The notes beneath the pieces were generated by a model. The model saw nothing but the letters and a program-made list of their open reading frames with translations, did no database searches and was not told the DNA's origin. The translations under genes were made by a program, and so were the position numbers. This document shows positions 1 through 6,765 of a stretch of 9,701 nt of DNA, in pieces. This DNA comes from Deltaproteobacteria bacterium. Lineage in GTDB: Bacteria; Desulfobacterota; DSM-4660; Desulfatiglandales; Desulfatiglandaceae. The stretch is from positions 1 to 9,701 of the forward strand of contig JABGPV010000193.1 of NCBI GenBank assembly GCA_018644785.1. Reading direction: 5' to 3'. Numbering within the stretch: position 1 is the stretch's first letter; each line of letters begins with the position of its first letter.

Positions 1-4
1 CCAT
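1..4 (-). CDS. Start of a downstream gene that leaves the window
   Basis: An ATG on the minus strand occupies 4-2 and is preceded by a strong Shine-Dalgarno AAGGAG at 17-12 with a 7-nt spacer. Only the start codon and one further base are inside the window, so nothing can be said of the product. It follows the ferredoxin-nitroreductase at 150-1139 on the same strand, after about 145 bp in which I see no gene and no clear terminator, so it may be a further member of the same operon. The call rests only on the ribosome binding site and the start codon. Confidence 0.5.
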
Positions 5-149
5 GTTGCTTCTCCTTTCTATGTTTTGGTAGTTTGCCGGTGCAAGAAGCGGTCGGTTGCCTCCTTATCACCTTACCGAAGTCGAGGATGGTCCGGTATT
101 CCCGGTTCCCCGATGATTCTGAGCAACGATCCCTTAATCGGGCTTATTT

Positions 150-1139
150 CTATAGTTGAGGTTCCTTGGACCCGGGGCGAAACCAGGTGATGGGCCGGTA
201 GTGGCGTGCCACCATTCCTGATTGTTTGAATTTCGGATACCCCAGGGCCAGGGCCGTATGAATAGTCCAGGGTTCATCAAATCCAAGTTTGGACTTGAGT
301 TCGGGAATGGCATTGGCCCCTCCACCGCCGAAATTGGTCCAGCAGACGCCAAGGCCGAGAGAACTGGCCACGATATTCATATTCTGCCCGCAAATACCAA
401 TGCTGAGGTCTGGATTGTTCAGTTTGGGGTGGGCGCCCAGGAAAATGATTGCAGGGCCCCCAAAAAACACGGGTAACTCCTTTTGGGCGACACATCGGAT
501 ACCGTGTTGGGTTATGGGATGGAAAACGCCTGTCTCCACCATCCCCACCATGTTCATGACTGTCTCATCATTTTCGAACACGGGGAACACGCCGGCCCAG
601 AAGGCTTGGCAGGCTGCTTCCAGCTCCCCTATAAACTCCGGATCAGTCACCACGGTGAATTTCCAGGGCTGATGATTCCCGCCGCTAGGGGCAAAACGTC
701 CCGATTCCAGCACACGGGCTATGAGGGGTTCAGGAACCGGGTCCTTTTTATAATGCCTCACGCTCCTTCGCTCCAGTATTACTCGTTCAACCGTGTTCCA
801 TTCGGCCGGTTTTCCCTGCGCATCCTCTGGCGGAAGAGGCATTTTAGTAGGGGGCGTCTGTGTATCGAAGAACCCCTCTTTGATGTTGATAATGCGCTCA
901 ACCGACAGGGCATCCTTTGGACAGGCGACCATGCAGTTGGAGCAGGAAACGCATACGTATTCGCTCTTCATCTTCGGGTATTTGTCTTCGCCCATTTCCA
1001 TACATTTAAAGGGGCAGTTCAGGATGCAAAGCCCGCAACTGTCGCACTTCTCCGGATCAACTTTTATTACACCTGCTTCGATTCCGGTAGGCCGAAGCAT
1101 CGGCTTCAATTCTTCAAAAGTTTGTGCTTTTTCTTCCAT
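150..1139 (-). CDS. Ferredoxin-nitroreductase fusion protein (first copy)
   Basis: A 329-residue cytoplasmic protein with two domains. Residues 24-85 form a bacterial ferredoxin domain with two complete CxxCxxCxxxCP motifs (C32, C35, C38, C42 and C63, C66, C69, C73), which should hold two [4Fe-4S] clusters. Residues from about 115 to the end form a nitroreductase-family flavin domain, with the FMN-binding RRSVR at 124-128, APSGGNHQPW at 150-159 and a C-terminal GLGVCW segment. Such fusions probably pass electrons from an external ferredoxin through the clusters to FMN; the substrate is not predictable and need not be a nitro compound. The ATG is chosen because AAGGAGG lies about 9 nt upstream. 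It is the last complete gene of the ligase-thiolase operon, 49 bp after the VOC gene, which suggests a redox step on an acyl-CoA or related intermediate. A divergent relative lies at 5434-6261. Confidence 0.9.
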   Translation of the reverse strand: MEEKAQTFEELKPMLRPTGIEAGVIKVDPEKCDSCGLCILNCPFKCMEMGEDKYPKMKSEYVCVSCSNCMVACPKDALSVERIINIKEGFFDTQTPPTKMPLPPEDAQGKPAEWNTVERVILERRSVRHYKKDPVPEPLIARVLESGRFAPSGGNHQPWKFTVVTDPEFIGELEAACQAFWAGVFPVFENDETVMNMVGMVETGVFHPITQHGIRCVAQKELPVFFGGPAIIFLGAHPKLNNPDLSIGICGQNMNIVASSLGLGVCWTNFGGGGANAIPELKSKLGFDEPWTIHTALALGYPKFKQSGMVARHYRPITWFRPGSKEPQL

Positions 1140-1188
1140 AGTTCCATCCTCCTTTTGATGTTTATGTGCGATATGGTTCTTCTTGTCG

Positions 1189-1587
1189 TCAACCCCGTTT
1201 AGGTTCTACGATTTCAGTAAGGATCCCAAGGTTTCCCTGAGGATGGATGAAGGCTGCCTTGAAATTGGCACTATCCGTTTCACCCAGCACCTTGAGCCCT
1301 TTGGCCATGAAATCGTCAATGACCTGTTCAAACTGATCAACCTCCAGGGACATGTGATGGATCCCATCTCCTCGCTCTTTGATGAAACCTGCAATGAAAC
1401 TTCCCGGATCGAGGCTGGCGATCAATTCCAGGCGTATTTCACCGATCCCCACCATGGCAGTTTCGAATAGTTGGTCCTCATACCTGTCCCGCCCTATGAG
1501 TCTGGCGCCATAAACCTCCTCAAAGAAAGCCATGGCCTTATCTAAATCTTTGACAGCAATCCCTACATGGTTGAATCTTTTAATCAT
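1189..1587 (-). CDS. Methylmalonyl-CoA epimerase-like VOC-family protein
   Basis: A 132-residue protein with the paired beta-alpha-beta-beta-beta modules of the vicinal oxygen chelate fold. Family landmarks are visible: NHVGIAV with H7, RLEL with E54, GIHHMSLEV with H77/H78, and a C-terminal ILTEIV with E125. These match in order the four divalent-metal ligands of methylmalonyl-CoA epimerase (His, Gln/Glu, His, Glu), and the length is close to that family's. It would epimerise or isomerise a 2-substituted acyl-CoA. The ATG at 1587 is preferred over an upstream in-frame ATG at 1632 because the upstream one lies inside the thiolase gene and GAGGGG sits just before 1587. It starts 10 bp after the thiolase stop, so the two are very probably cotranscribed. 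No mutase is seen nearby, so the substrate may not be methylmalonyl-CoA. Confidence 0.85.
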   Translation of the reverse strand: MIKRFNHVGIAVKDLDKAMAFFEEVYGARLIGRDRYEDQLFETAMVGIGEIRLELIASLDPGSFIAGFIKERGDGIHHMSLEVDQFEQVIDDFMAKGLKVLGETDSANFKAAFIHPQGNLGILTEIVEPKRG

Positions 1588-1597
1588 CCCATCCCCC

Positions 1598-2743
1598 TCA
1601 TCTGGCCAGGATATGGATACCGGCCACTGCACCGTGTTCCAGGTTGGTTACCAGGCCGCCCAACATCTGGGCCAGGCCGACCTTGGCATTCGGTGTCTGT
1701 CGCGCCCCGGCCTGGCCCCGGAGATGGAGGACCACCTCGCACACCGCGCGGACCCCCGAGGCGCTCAAAGGATGCCCAAGCGCCAGAAGTCCACCGCTCG
1801 GATTCACCGGGATCCGGCCACCTATTTCGGTGGCGCCGGAACGGAGTAAGTCCAGTCCGTTGCCTGCATTACAGAGCTGGAGATCCTCGTAACGCAGGAT
1901 TTCTTCATTGGCAAAGGCATCGTGCATTTCCACCAGATCGATATCTTTTGGGTCCACGCCAGCCATCTCATAGGCCATCTTTGCCACTTTGACCCCAACG
2001 GGCGAGGCGCATATATCTTCCTGAGTGAATTTGTAGTCCGCAGAGCAAAGGGCGGAAGAGAGGACCCGTATGGGATGGGAGGTATACCTTCGGGCTACCT
2101 CCTTGGAGCACAGAATAGCGGCGGCTGCGCCATCCGTATTGGGGCAGCACATGAGGAGGGTGATCGGGTCGCAAATCATGCGGGAACCTAAGATTTCCTC
2201 TACCGTAAATTCCTTCCGGTACTGAGCCCGCGGATTGAGGGACCCGTTGTGATGGTTCTTGACCGAGACCCGCGCAAAATCCTCCACAGTGGCGCCCTCC
2301 TCCATCTGTCTTCTCGCCACCATGGCGAACATTGCGGGCATGGTCAAACCCAGATGCCCATCGAGATCGGACTTTTCAGGTGGAATCAGCCTGCCCGCTA
2401 TGGGACTGGTCGTCATGGACTCCACGCCGATAGCAATACCTACGTCGTAATGGCCGTTGGCGATCTCCTTCCATACACCCCGAAAAGAGGTGGCTCCGCC
2501 TGCGCAGGCATTTTCAACATTGATCATCTCGATGCCTCGGACACCCACTTCTTTCAGAACACCTTGGGCGGTACAACTGGCATCATAGGCCCTGGCGCAA
2601 TAGGCCACCTGAATGGCACGGGGTGAAATGCCACAATCCGCAATCGCTTCTCTCACCGCCTCGGCCCCGAGGGAGGCCGCAGACCGCAGTGGAAACTTCC
2701 CGAATGCACTCTGTCCTACCCCTATCACTGCTACTTCTCTCAT
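1598..2743 (-). CDS. SCP2/Ltp-type thiolase (acyl-CoA thiolase or aldolase)
   Basis: A 381-residue protein of the lipid-transfer/SCP-x thiolase group. The nucleophilic cysteine is C80 in VENACAGG, EMHDAF supplies H274, and GGLLALGHP supplies H324. The usual C-terminal CxG element of degradative and biosynthetic thiolases is absent: the corresponding region reads AQMLGG, as expected of the SCP2-type branch that works with a DUF35 partner. The DUF35 gene lies immediately upstream, 14 bp away, which is the arrangement of BbsA/BbsB and ChsH2/Ltp2. Cleavage of a branched 3-ketoacyl-CoA, or a retro-aldol cleavage of a 3-hydroxyacyl-CoA, are both possible. The ATG at 2743 has an ideal AAGGAGGT 5 nt upstream. 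A longer reading frame to 2812 would overlap the upstream gene and is rejected. Confidence 0.9.
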   Translation of the reverse strand: MREVAVIGVGQSAFGKFPLRSAASLGAEAVREAIADCGISPRAIQVAYCARAYDASCTAQGVLKEVGVRGIEMINVENACAGGATSFRGVWKEIANGHYDVGIAIGVESMTTSPIAGRLIPPEKSDLDGHLGLTMPAMFAMVARRQMEEGATVEDFARVSVKNHHNGSLNPRAQYRKEFTVEEILGSRMICDPITLLMCCPNTDGAAAAILCSKEVARRYTSHPIRVLSSALCSADYKFTQEDICASPVGVKVAKMAYEMAGVDPKDIDLVEMHDAFANEEILRYEDLQLCNAGNGLDLLRSGATEIGGRIPVNPSGGLLALGHPLSASGVRAVCEVVLHLRGQAGARQTPNAKVGLAQMLGGLVTNLEHGAVAGIHILAR

Positions 2744-2757
2744 GGAAAACCTCCTTC

Positions 2758-3153
2758 CTACACCACAGGTCTGAATTTGTACCCGATAACCTGCTGATCT
2801 TCCTCTTTCCACAATTCATCAAAATAAATTTCCATCTCCATCCCTATCCGATACGATTCATCCTCGGAGAGTTTAAGCGGGCTAAGAACGCGTATGCCCT
2901 CCGGGAGATCGATAAGCCCCAGCGCATACGGCGGCTTAAAATGGGTAGAAGCCATCCGACCGATCGTGTAGGAATAGAGCTTCCCCCGACGGCTCAAAAC
3001 CACATCCTCCAGATCTTTGGCCAGACAATCGAAACAAAACTGCACCTTGGGAAAATAGATTCTTCCGCAAGCGCTACATTTATTCCCGAGTAACCTCCCG
3101 CCTTCGTTATCCTGCATGAAGGCCCCTTCCCAAAAAGGGACTACCTTTTCCAT
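2758..3153 (-). CDS. DUF35 zinc-ribbon/OB-fold acyl-CoA-binding protein, thiolase partner
   Basis: A 131-residue protein. After an N-terminal helix, residues 26-43 form a rubredoxin-like zinc ribbon with CSAC (C26, C29) and CFDC (C40, C43). Residues from about 52 onward form the OB-fold, with the typical KLYSYTI strand followed by PPYALGLIDL. In characterised complexes (the DUF35 domain of ChsH2 with Ltp2, BbsA with BbsB) this type of protein binds the thiolase or aldolase and helps form the acyl-CoA pocket. The gene is directly before the thiolase and is preceded by GGAGG 6 nt before the ATG. All four zinc ligands are present and the length is normal, so it appears intact. A role with the adjacent thiolase is inferred from this pairing. 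Confidence 0.9.
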   Translation of the reverse strand: MEKVVPFWEGAFMQDNEGGRLLGNKCSACGRIYFPKVQFCFDCLAKDLEDVVLSRRGKLYSYTIGRMASTHFKPPYALGLIDLPEGIRVLSPLKLSEDESYRIGMEMEIYFDELWKEEDQQVIGYKFRPVV

Positions 3154-3214
3154 CTGGTCCTCCTAATGTCCATCTACGATTCGGATAAATGCTTTACAAA
3201 AATGGAAAATTATT

Positions 3215-4573
3215 TCAGATGTCCTCATAAAGCTTTTCAAACATTTTACCCTTATAATGACTACGTTCCAGACTGCCCGGTTTAACCCAGAAAATCTGTG
3301 GATTGATCTTGAGGCGCTTGCTCATGGTATCCATGATCTCCTTCTCCAAAACCTCCAGTTCAGCACCCGCCATCCCTTCAGCATATTCCACCCGCAGTTT
3401 CAGGGGCGGTACGACTCGTGGTGGTGGTTCATCCAGGATAATCCGCATCTCCCCCGTTACCCGTGGCACGAACTCATTAATCACTGCCTTGAGGGGACTC
3501 GGATAGACCATTACCCCTTTCACCTTCAGCATATCGTCGGCGCGGCCGATGATTTTGTACCGAAATCCGGAGCGACCGCAGGGGCACGGCTCGGTGAACA
3601 CCTGCATAATATCGCCAGGGCTTTCCCTTACCCACACCCAACCGTCGTTCTCAAGTGTGGTAAAGAGGGCTTCACCACGAGCGCCATCCTCCAAGGGAAC
3701 AGGTGCTTTGGTATCGGGGTCGACCAGTTCGAAATAACAGAGGTCATCGACGAGCCAGTGCATCCCCTGGTATTCCTCATGATCGCACGAAAACCCTAAT
3801 CCCCCGCCCATGTCATAGAGCTTGGCATTATAGGCTTTCTCGATCTTTGATCTGACCTCGGGAATACCTGCCCCGGACTCACCTCCGCACAGGAGGATCT
3901 TCAGACCCAGATCTCCCACCGGTTTGTTGGTGAACTTGGGGGTTTGCTCAATCAAATACTCAGCCAACGATGGGGTACCCACATAAACCGTTCCTTTGAA
4001 TAGATTCTGCGTCAACAAAATCCGCTCACTTTTCGCTTCCGCACCCACAGGCAACAAAAGTGCACCTATCTTCTGAAACCCGATGGCTGCCGTAACTCCA
4101 GCGATAACCATTGAAAGGGCAAAACAGTGAAGAATGCGGTCTTGCGGACGAACCCCCGAGCGCCAGGCCCCACGGGCTTCAAATTCTGCCCAGAACTCAT
4201 TGAGATCGCGGTTGGTCATAGGGTAAGGAGTCGGAACACCCGTTGTTCCTGTGGTCGTGGCCATCCAGTCCAGTTCATCTACCGAAACGCCTATCCGCTG
4301 ATCGATAGCCTTCATCAATTCTCCGCTGCATTCGTCAACCAGTCCCCTCCAGCTGGCCTTGGTGAAAATATCCATTTTGTCTTTGAATTCATCAAATCCC
4401 CTCAGCTTTTCAGGATCCAGTCTGTTTTTCTTCATCATCCGGGCGTAGTAGGGCGCCCGGGCCTTTAGTTTAGACAACTGTCTCTTGAGCTTTTCCAACT
4501 GAATCTGATTCATCTGAGGCGTGTTAAGAAGTGGTTCCATCTCCATATTCCAATATGGCCGTTCCGATTCCAT
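3215..4573 (-). CDS. Phenylacetate-CoA ligase (PaaK)-like acyl-CoA ligase
   Basis: A 452-residue adenylate-forming enzyme of the PaaK branch, which activates a carboxylate with ATP and joins it to CoA. Visible motifs are the phosphate-binding TTTGTTGVPT at 106-115, the GEALFTTL strand at about 300-307, a CxCGR turn at 330-334, and the hinge and C-terminal domain motif GRADDMLKVKG at 343-353 followed by VMVYPSP. The C-terminal lysine segment is GSLERSHYKGK at 433-443. Length and motif order fit PaaK-type ligases, but the substrate could be any aryl, arylalkanoic or cyclic acid. The ATG has GGAGG about 7 nt upstream. It is the first gene of the operon and is preceded by a palindrome shared with the TetR operon, so it is likely induced when the TetR regulator binds its ligand. 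Confidence 0.88.
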   Translation of the reverse strand: MESERPYWNMEMEPLLNTPQMNQIQLEKLKRQLSKLKARAPYYARMMKKNRLDPEKLRGFDEFKDKMDIFTKASWRGLVDECSGELMKAIDQRIGVSVDELDWMATTTGTTGVPTPYPMTNRDLNEFWAEFEARGAWRSGVRPQDRILHCFALSMVIAGVTAAIGFQKIGALLLPVGAEAKSERILLTQNLFKGTVYVGTPSLAEYLIEQTPKFTNKPVGDLGLKILLCGGESGAGIPEVRSKIEKAYNAKLYDMGGGLGFSCDHEEYQGMHWLVDDLCYFELVDPDTKAPVPLEDGARGEALFTTLENDGWVWVRESPGDIMQVFTEPCPCGRSGFRYKIIGRADDMLKVKGVMVYPSPLKAVINEFVPRVTGEMRIILDEPPPRVVPPLKLRVEYAEGMAGAELEVLEKEIMDTMSKRLKINPQIFWVKPGSLERSHYKGKMFEKLYEDI

Positions 4574-4692
4574 ACTTTCCTCCTTACCAACTTGGATCTT
4601 TCATAACCGTTTGGGCTTTACTCATGCCTTAAAGTCGAAGCACAGATCTTCCAATCAAACTTCTGTGATTCTTTATTCAAATCTTACATAAA

Positions 4693-4712
4693 TAAACCAG
4701 CCAGCCGGTATG
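4693..4712. promoter_or_regulatory. Probable TetR operator upstream of the ligase operon (copy 2)
   Basis: The 18 bases 4696-4713 (ACCAGCCAGCCGGTATGT) are identical to 6321-6338 upstream of the TetR operon. The palindrome is less regular here, as its left arm reads TAAACC where the other copy has CATACC. It sits 120 bp before the ligase ATG and 28 bp after the TetR stop codon. I could not find a convincing sigma70 promoter next to it, so the ligase operon start is unplaced. Conservation of this block in two otherwise unrelated intergenic regions is the evidence for a regulator site. Confidence 0.75.
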
Positions 4713-4722
4713 TATGTATTGC

Positions 4723-4742
4723 AAAAAAAATCTCTTCAGATT
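4723..4742 (-). terminator. Weak intrinsic terminator after the TetR gene
   Basis: On the minus strand, AATCT-GAAG-AGATT forms a 5-bp stem with a 4-nt loop directly after the TetR stop codon and runs into a tract of eight T in total. The U-tract is good but the stem is short and AT-rich, so termination would be partial at best. Read-through into the ligase operon is possible. Confidence 0.35.
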
Positions 4743-5424
4743 AATTCAAGAATTTCTCAACGCCTGGAGAAATGCCAGGATCGGCCCCTGATTTATTAAA
4801 TTCTATTTGTCCCATAAATATCTTATATATCATCATGGTTAACTCTTCAGGGGTTGATTTCCCTTCAAGATTGAACCACCGGTAAGGCCAGGTGCACATT
4901 CCCAGCAATGAGTACGTGAGGAGGGTAACTGATTCGGGCTTTCTTTCTTTTTTTTCTAAGAGATCCACAACCAGAGATCTCAAAATTCTTACAAATTCCC
5001 CTTGCTTCTCCCTCATAATATTTAGAAACTTTTCAGGAAGATTCACGACAGCGTTGAGTGCCAGTCGGGATTCAAACCGCTTTTCTTTATATGTCATGAT
5101 AAAAAGATAAATGTAGGCGTATATCCTGTCATGGGGGGAGTTGAATGAATTAAGATTTTCATTCAATTCCCTTAAAGCATTATCTGTATATCGGTATAAT
5201 ATCAGGAAAAGCAGTTCCTCTTTGGTTGAAAAATAATGAAATATGGCCCCTTTGGTGAGGCCTGCAGCATTGGCAACATCTGCCAAGGTAGCGGAAAGAT
5301 ACCCTTTTTCGTGAAAAACCCTGGCAGCCGCCTGGCAGATTTCGGTGATCTTTTTCTGCCCTTTTTCGGTAAACTTTTTATATTTTTCTAGTTCAGGCCT
5401 TGGATCTTTCATTGTTTCAATCAT
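4741..5424 (-). CDS. TetR/AcrR-family transcriptional regulator
   Basis: A 227-residue DNA-binding regulator. Residues 25-72 form the TetR N-terminal domain, with the helix-turn-helix at about 47-66 (TLADVANAAGLTKGAIFHYF) followed by the standard STKEELL. The remaining 150 residues are the helical ligand-binding and dimerisation domain, whose ligand cannot be read from sequence. Regulators of this type beside acyl-CoA genes usually sense acyl-CoA esters or the free acid. The gene starts 9 bp after the ferredoxin-nitroreductase stop codon, so the two form an operon. AAGGAAAAAGG precedes the ATG at 5424; a second in-frame ATG at 5412 is possible. Matching palindromes at 6318-6337 and 4693-4712 are its likely targets and would give autoregulation plus control of the ligase operon. 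The gene is clearly more AT-rich than the thiolase. Confidence 0.93.
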   Translation of the reverse strand: MIETMKDPRPELEKYKKFTEKGQKKITEICQAAARVFHEKGYLSATLADVANAAGLTKGAIFHYFSTKEELLFLILYRYTDNALRELNENLNSFNSPHDRIYAYIYLFIMTYKEKRFESRLALNAVVNLPEKFLNIMREKQGEFVRILRSLVVDLLEKKERKPESVTLLTYSLLGMCTWPYRWFNLEGKSTPEELTMMIYKIFMGQIEFNKSGADPGISPGVEKFLN

Positions 5425-5433
5425 CCTTTTTCC

Positions 5434-6261
5434 TTATCTAAATATGATCTTGGGCAGTTTTCGACCGGGAAGTCTGTAATATTTTGCTTTCGGATATCCT
5501 AACATCATGGGATAGAGGTAAGGATGCTCAACCGGCACACCCAAAGATTCTTTGAGTGATGGTGACGAAACGAGCGCGTGTTGAAGCAGTCCAGCCCAGC
5601 AGGTACCCAGACCAACGGTTGGCGCCATTAGATCCAGATAAGAAAGGGCCAGACTCAAATCTACCATCCCGTCTGGTGCTTCCTTTGGAGCGGAGGCCAC
5701 TACCAGCACCGGTGCATTCCTGAGTATGATATCATAACCTGCTTCCCAGGCCTTGACAACCATTGGCAAATATGGCTGAAGCTCAAGGGCTTGTGGGTTT
5801 TCTTTGATATTTCTACGAATGGAGTCCACAGCAAGGCCGGCTATTTTCTTCATCCTGGTTTTATCTGTCAGCACCAACCATTCCAGTAACTGGCCATTTC
5901 CACCTGTAGGGGCGTAGCAAGCTATCTCTATGAGTCTCTTGATTTTCTCTTTTTCTACGGGCTTGTCTTTATAGTCGCGAATAGAACGGCGGGACCTCAC
6001 AAATTGTATGGCTTGTTCTTCGTTGATACTGAGTTCCGGCTTAATACTTGGGCAATCTTCGACTGGAATGGCTGAGTGTGTGAGTGCTCCGTGGTGACAT
6101 ACCGCCACGCAATGACCGCATCTGTTACATGCCCTATCTCCATTTGGGAATATACCGGGATAGCCGGTGTCCTCTTGAAATCTTATTAGGTTCCCAGGGC
6201 ATTCTTTTATGCAGATGCCATCTTTTTTGCACTTTGTCTTATCAATTCTCAAAAACTCCAC
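5434..6261 (-). CDS. Ferredoxin-nitroreductase fusion protein (second copy), GTG start
   Basis: A 275-residue protein built like the gene at 150-1139: a dicluster ferredoxin domain (residues 1-65) followed by a nitroreductase-family FMN domain with RRSIR, APTGGNGQ and GLGTCW. The first cluster motif is C11-x2-D14-x2-C17-x3-C21-P, with aspartate in place of the second cysteine. The second motif (C45, C48, C51, C55) is complete. An in-frame ATG at 6312 would add 17 residues, but it has no ribosome binding site and lies 5 bp from the operator. The GTG at 6261 has AGGGAG 9 nt upstream, and the protein then begins EFLRIDKTKC, close to the usual start of such ferredoxin domains. The gene is cotranscribed with the TetR regulator. 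Its electron donor and substrate are unknown. Confidence 0.88.
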   Translation of the reverse strand: MEFLRIDKTKCKKDGICIKECPGNLIRFQEDTGYPGIFPNGDRACNRCGHCVAVCHHGALTHSAIPVEDCPSIKPELSINEEQAIQFVRSRRSIRDYKDKPVEKEKIKRLIEIACYAPTGGNGQLLEWLVLTDKTRMKKIAGLAVDSIRRNIKENPQALELQPYLPMVVKAWEAGYDIILRNAPVLVVASAPKEAPDGMVDLSLALSYLDLMAPTVGLGTCWAGLLQHALVSSPSLKESLGVPVEHPYLYPMMLGYPKAKYYRLPGRKLPKIIFR

Positions 6262-6317
6262 TGTTCGTCGCTCCCTTTGGTCTCTATCATCTTTCAACAA
6301 CGAGCGTGCCATATAGC

Positions 6318-6337
6318 CATACCAGCCAGCCGGTATG
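6318..6337. promoter_or_regulatory. Probable TetR operator at the nitroreductase-TetR promoter (copy 1)
   Basis: The sequence CATACCAGCCAGCCGGTATG is an imperfect palindrome in which 8 of 10 positions per half are symmetrical, with outer arms CATACC/GGTATG. It begins 9 bp downstream of the predicted -10 element, covering the expected transcription start, as a repressor site would. An 18-base match occurs upstream of the ligase operon. Binding by the TetR protein at 4741-5424 is inferred from this position and from the repeated site. Confidence 0.8.
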
Positions 6338-6346
6338 TTTTGGACC

Positions 6347-6375
6347 TTTTTATTCTGCCTAAGAAATTATGTCAA
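6347..6375 (-). promoter_or_regulatory. Sigma70-type promoter of the nitroreductase-TetR operon
   Basis: Reading the minus strand, a perfect -35 TTGACA (6375-6370) is followed by a 17-bp spacer and a -10 TAAAAA (6352-6347, four of six consensus positions). Transcription would start close to or within the adjacent palindrome, giving a leader of roughly 78 nt before the GTG start at 6261. Confidence 0.7.
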
Positions 6376-6765
6376 GAAAAAAATGCATTTGGGTCGAAAC
6401 AAATTTTCGGATTACTTATCTGTTAGGTTAATAGAGGAATTATAGAGGCAGCGTTGGCTACCTCGGAGATTATTAACGCTTTATCTTCCCTGAAACACTT
6501 TATGGACTTGGAAAGGCAATGCTCACAGGGTGCCTCCCAGCGGAGTCAGGGATTGAATTTAATGAAAATCTTGTTCCTAGAACCACCACAGTTAAGGTTA
6601 TTTATGAAGCATTTGGTATAAGACAACTAAATTTCAAAAAGATATGCGAAAATTACCATCTGGACGATTGCGTTATTTGCGTATTTTAAGGATGTTCCAT
6701 TACTCCAATTTCAGAAAGGATAGAAACGCATAAAACCATAGGATGTCCCCTTTGCCCCAAATTTG
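6376..6765. other. AT-rich intergenic gap without a convincing gene
   Basis: This stretch separates the ABC ATPase stop codon from the nitroreductase-TetR promoter. I see no RNA gene, strong terminator or intact gene. Two short open stretches stand out. On the plus strand, 6562-6621 encodes 19 residues beginning MKILFLEPPQ, which resembles the first residues of B12-binding radical SAM proteins but stops at once and has a poor ribosome site. On the minus strand, 6545-6423 is open for 40 codons and contains CEHC and EVANAASI, but has no ATG and no recognised family. Either could be a gene remnant or chance. Confidence 0.5.

Noticed and set aside
483..1202. Long plus-strand open reading frame (239 codons) opposite the first ferredoxin-nitroreductase
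   Set aside because: It is antisense to a gene with clear ferredoxin and nitroreductase motifs, has no recognisable domain, and looks like a shadow of that gene's codon pattern.
2623..3799. Plus-strand open reading frames of 156 and 180 codons opposite the thiolase, DUF35 and ligase genes
   Set aside because: Both are antisense to genes with conserved motifs, and neither protein resembles a known fold.
4594..4740. Sigma70 promoter for the ligase operon
   Set aside because: TTGAAT and TTGCAA hexamers exist but none has an acceptable -10 at a proper distance, so I did not assign one.
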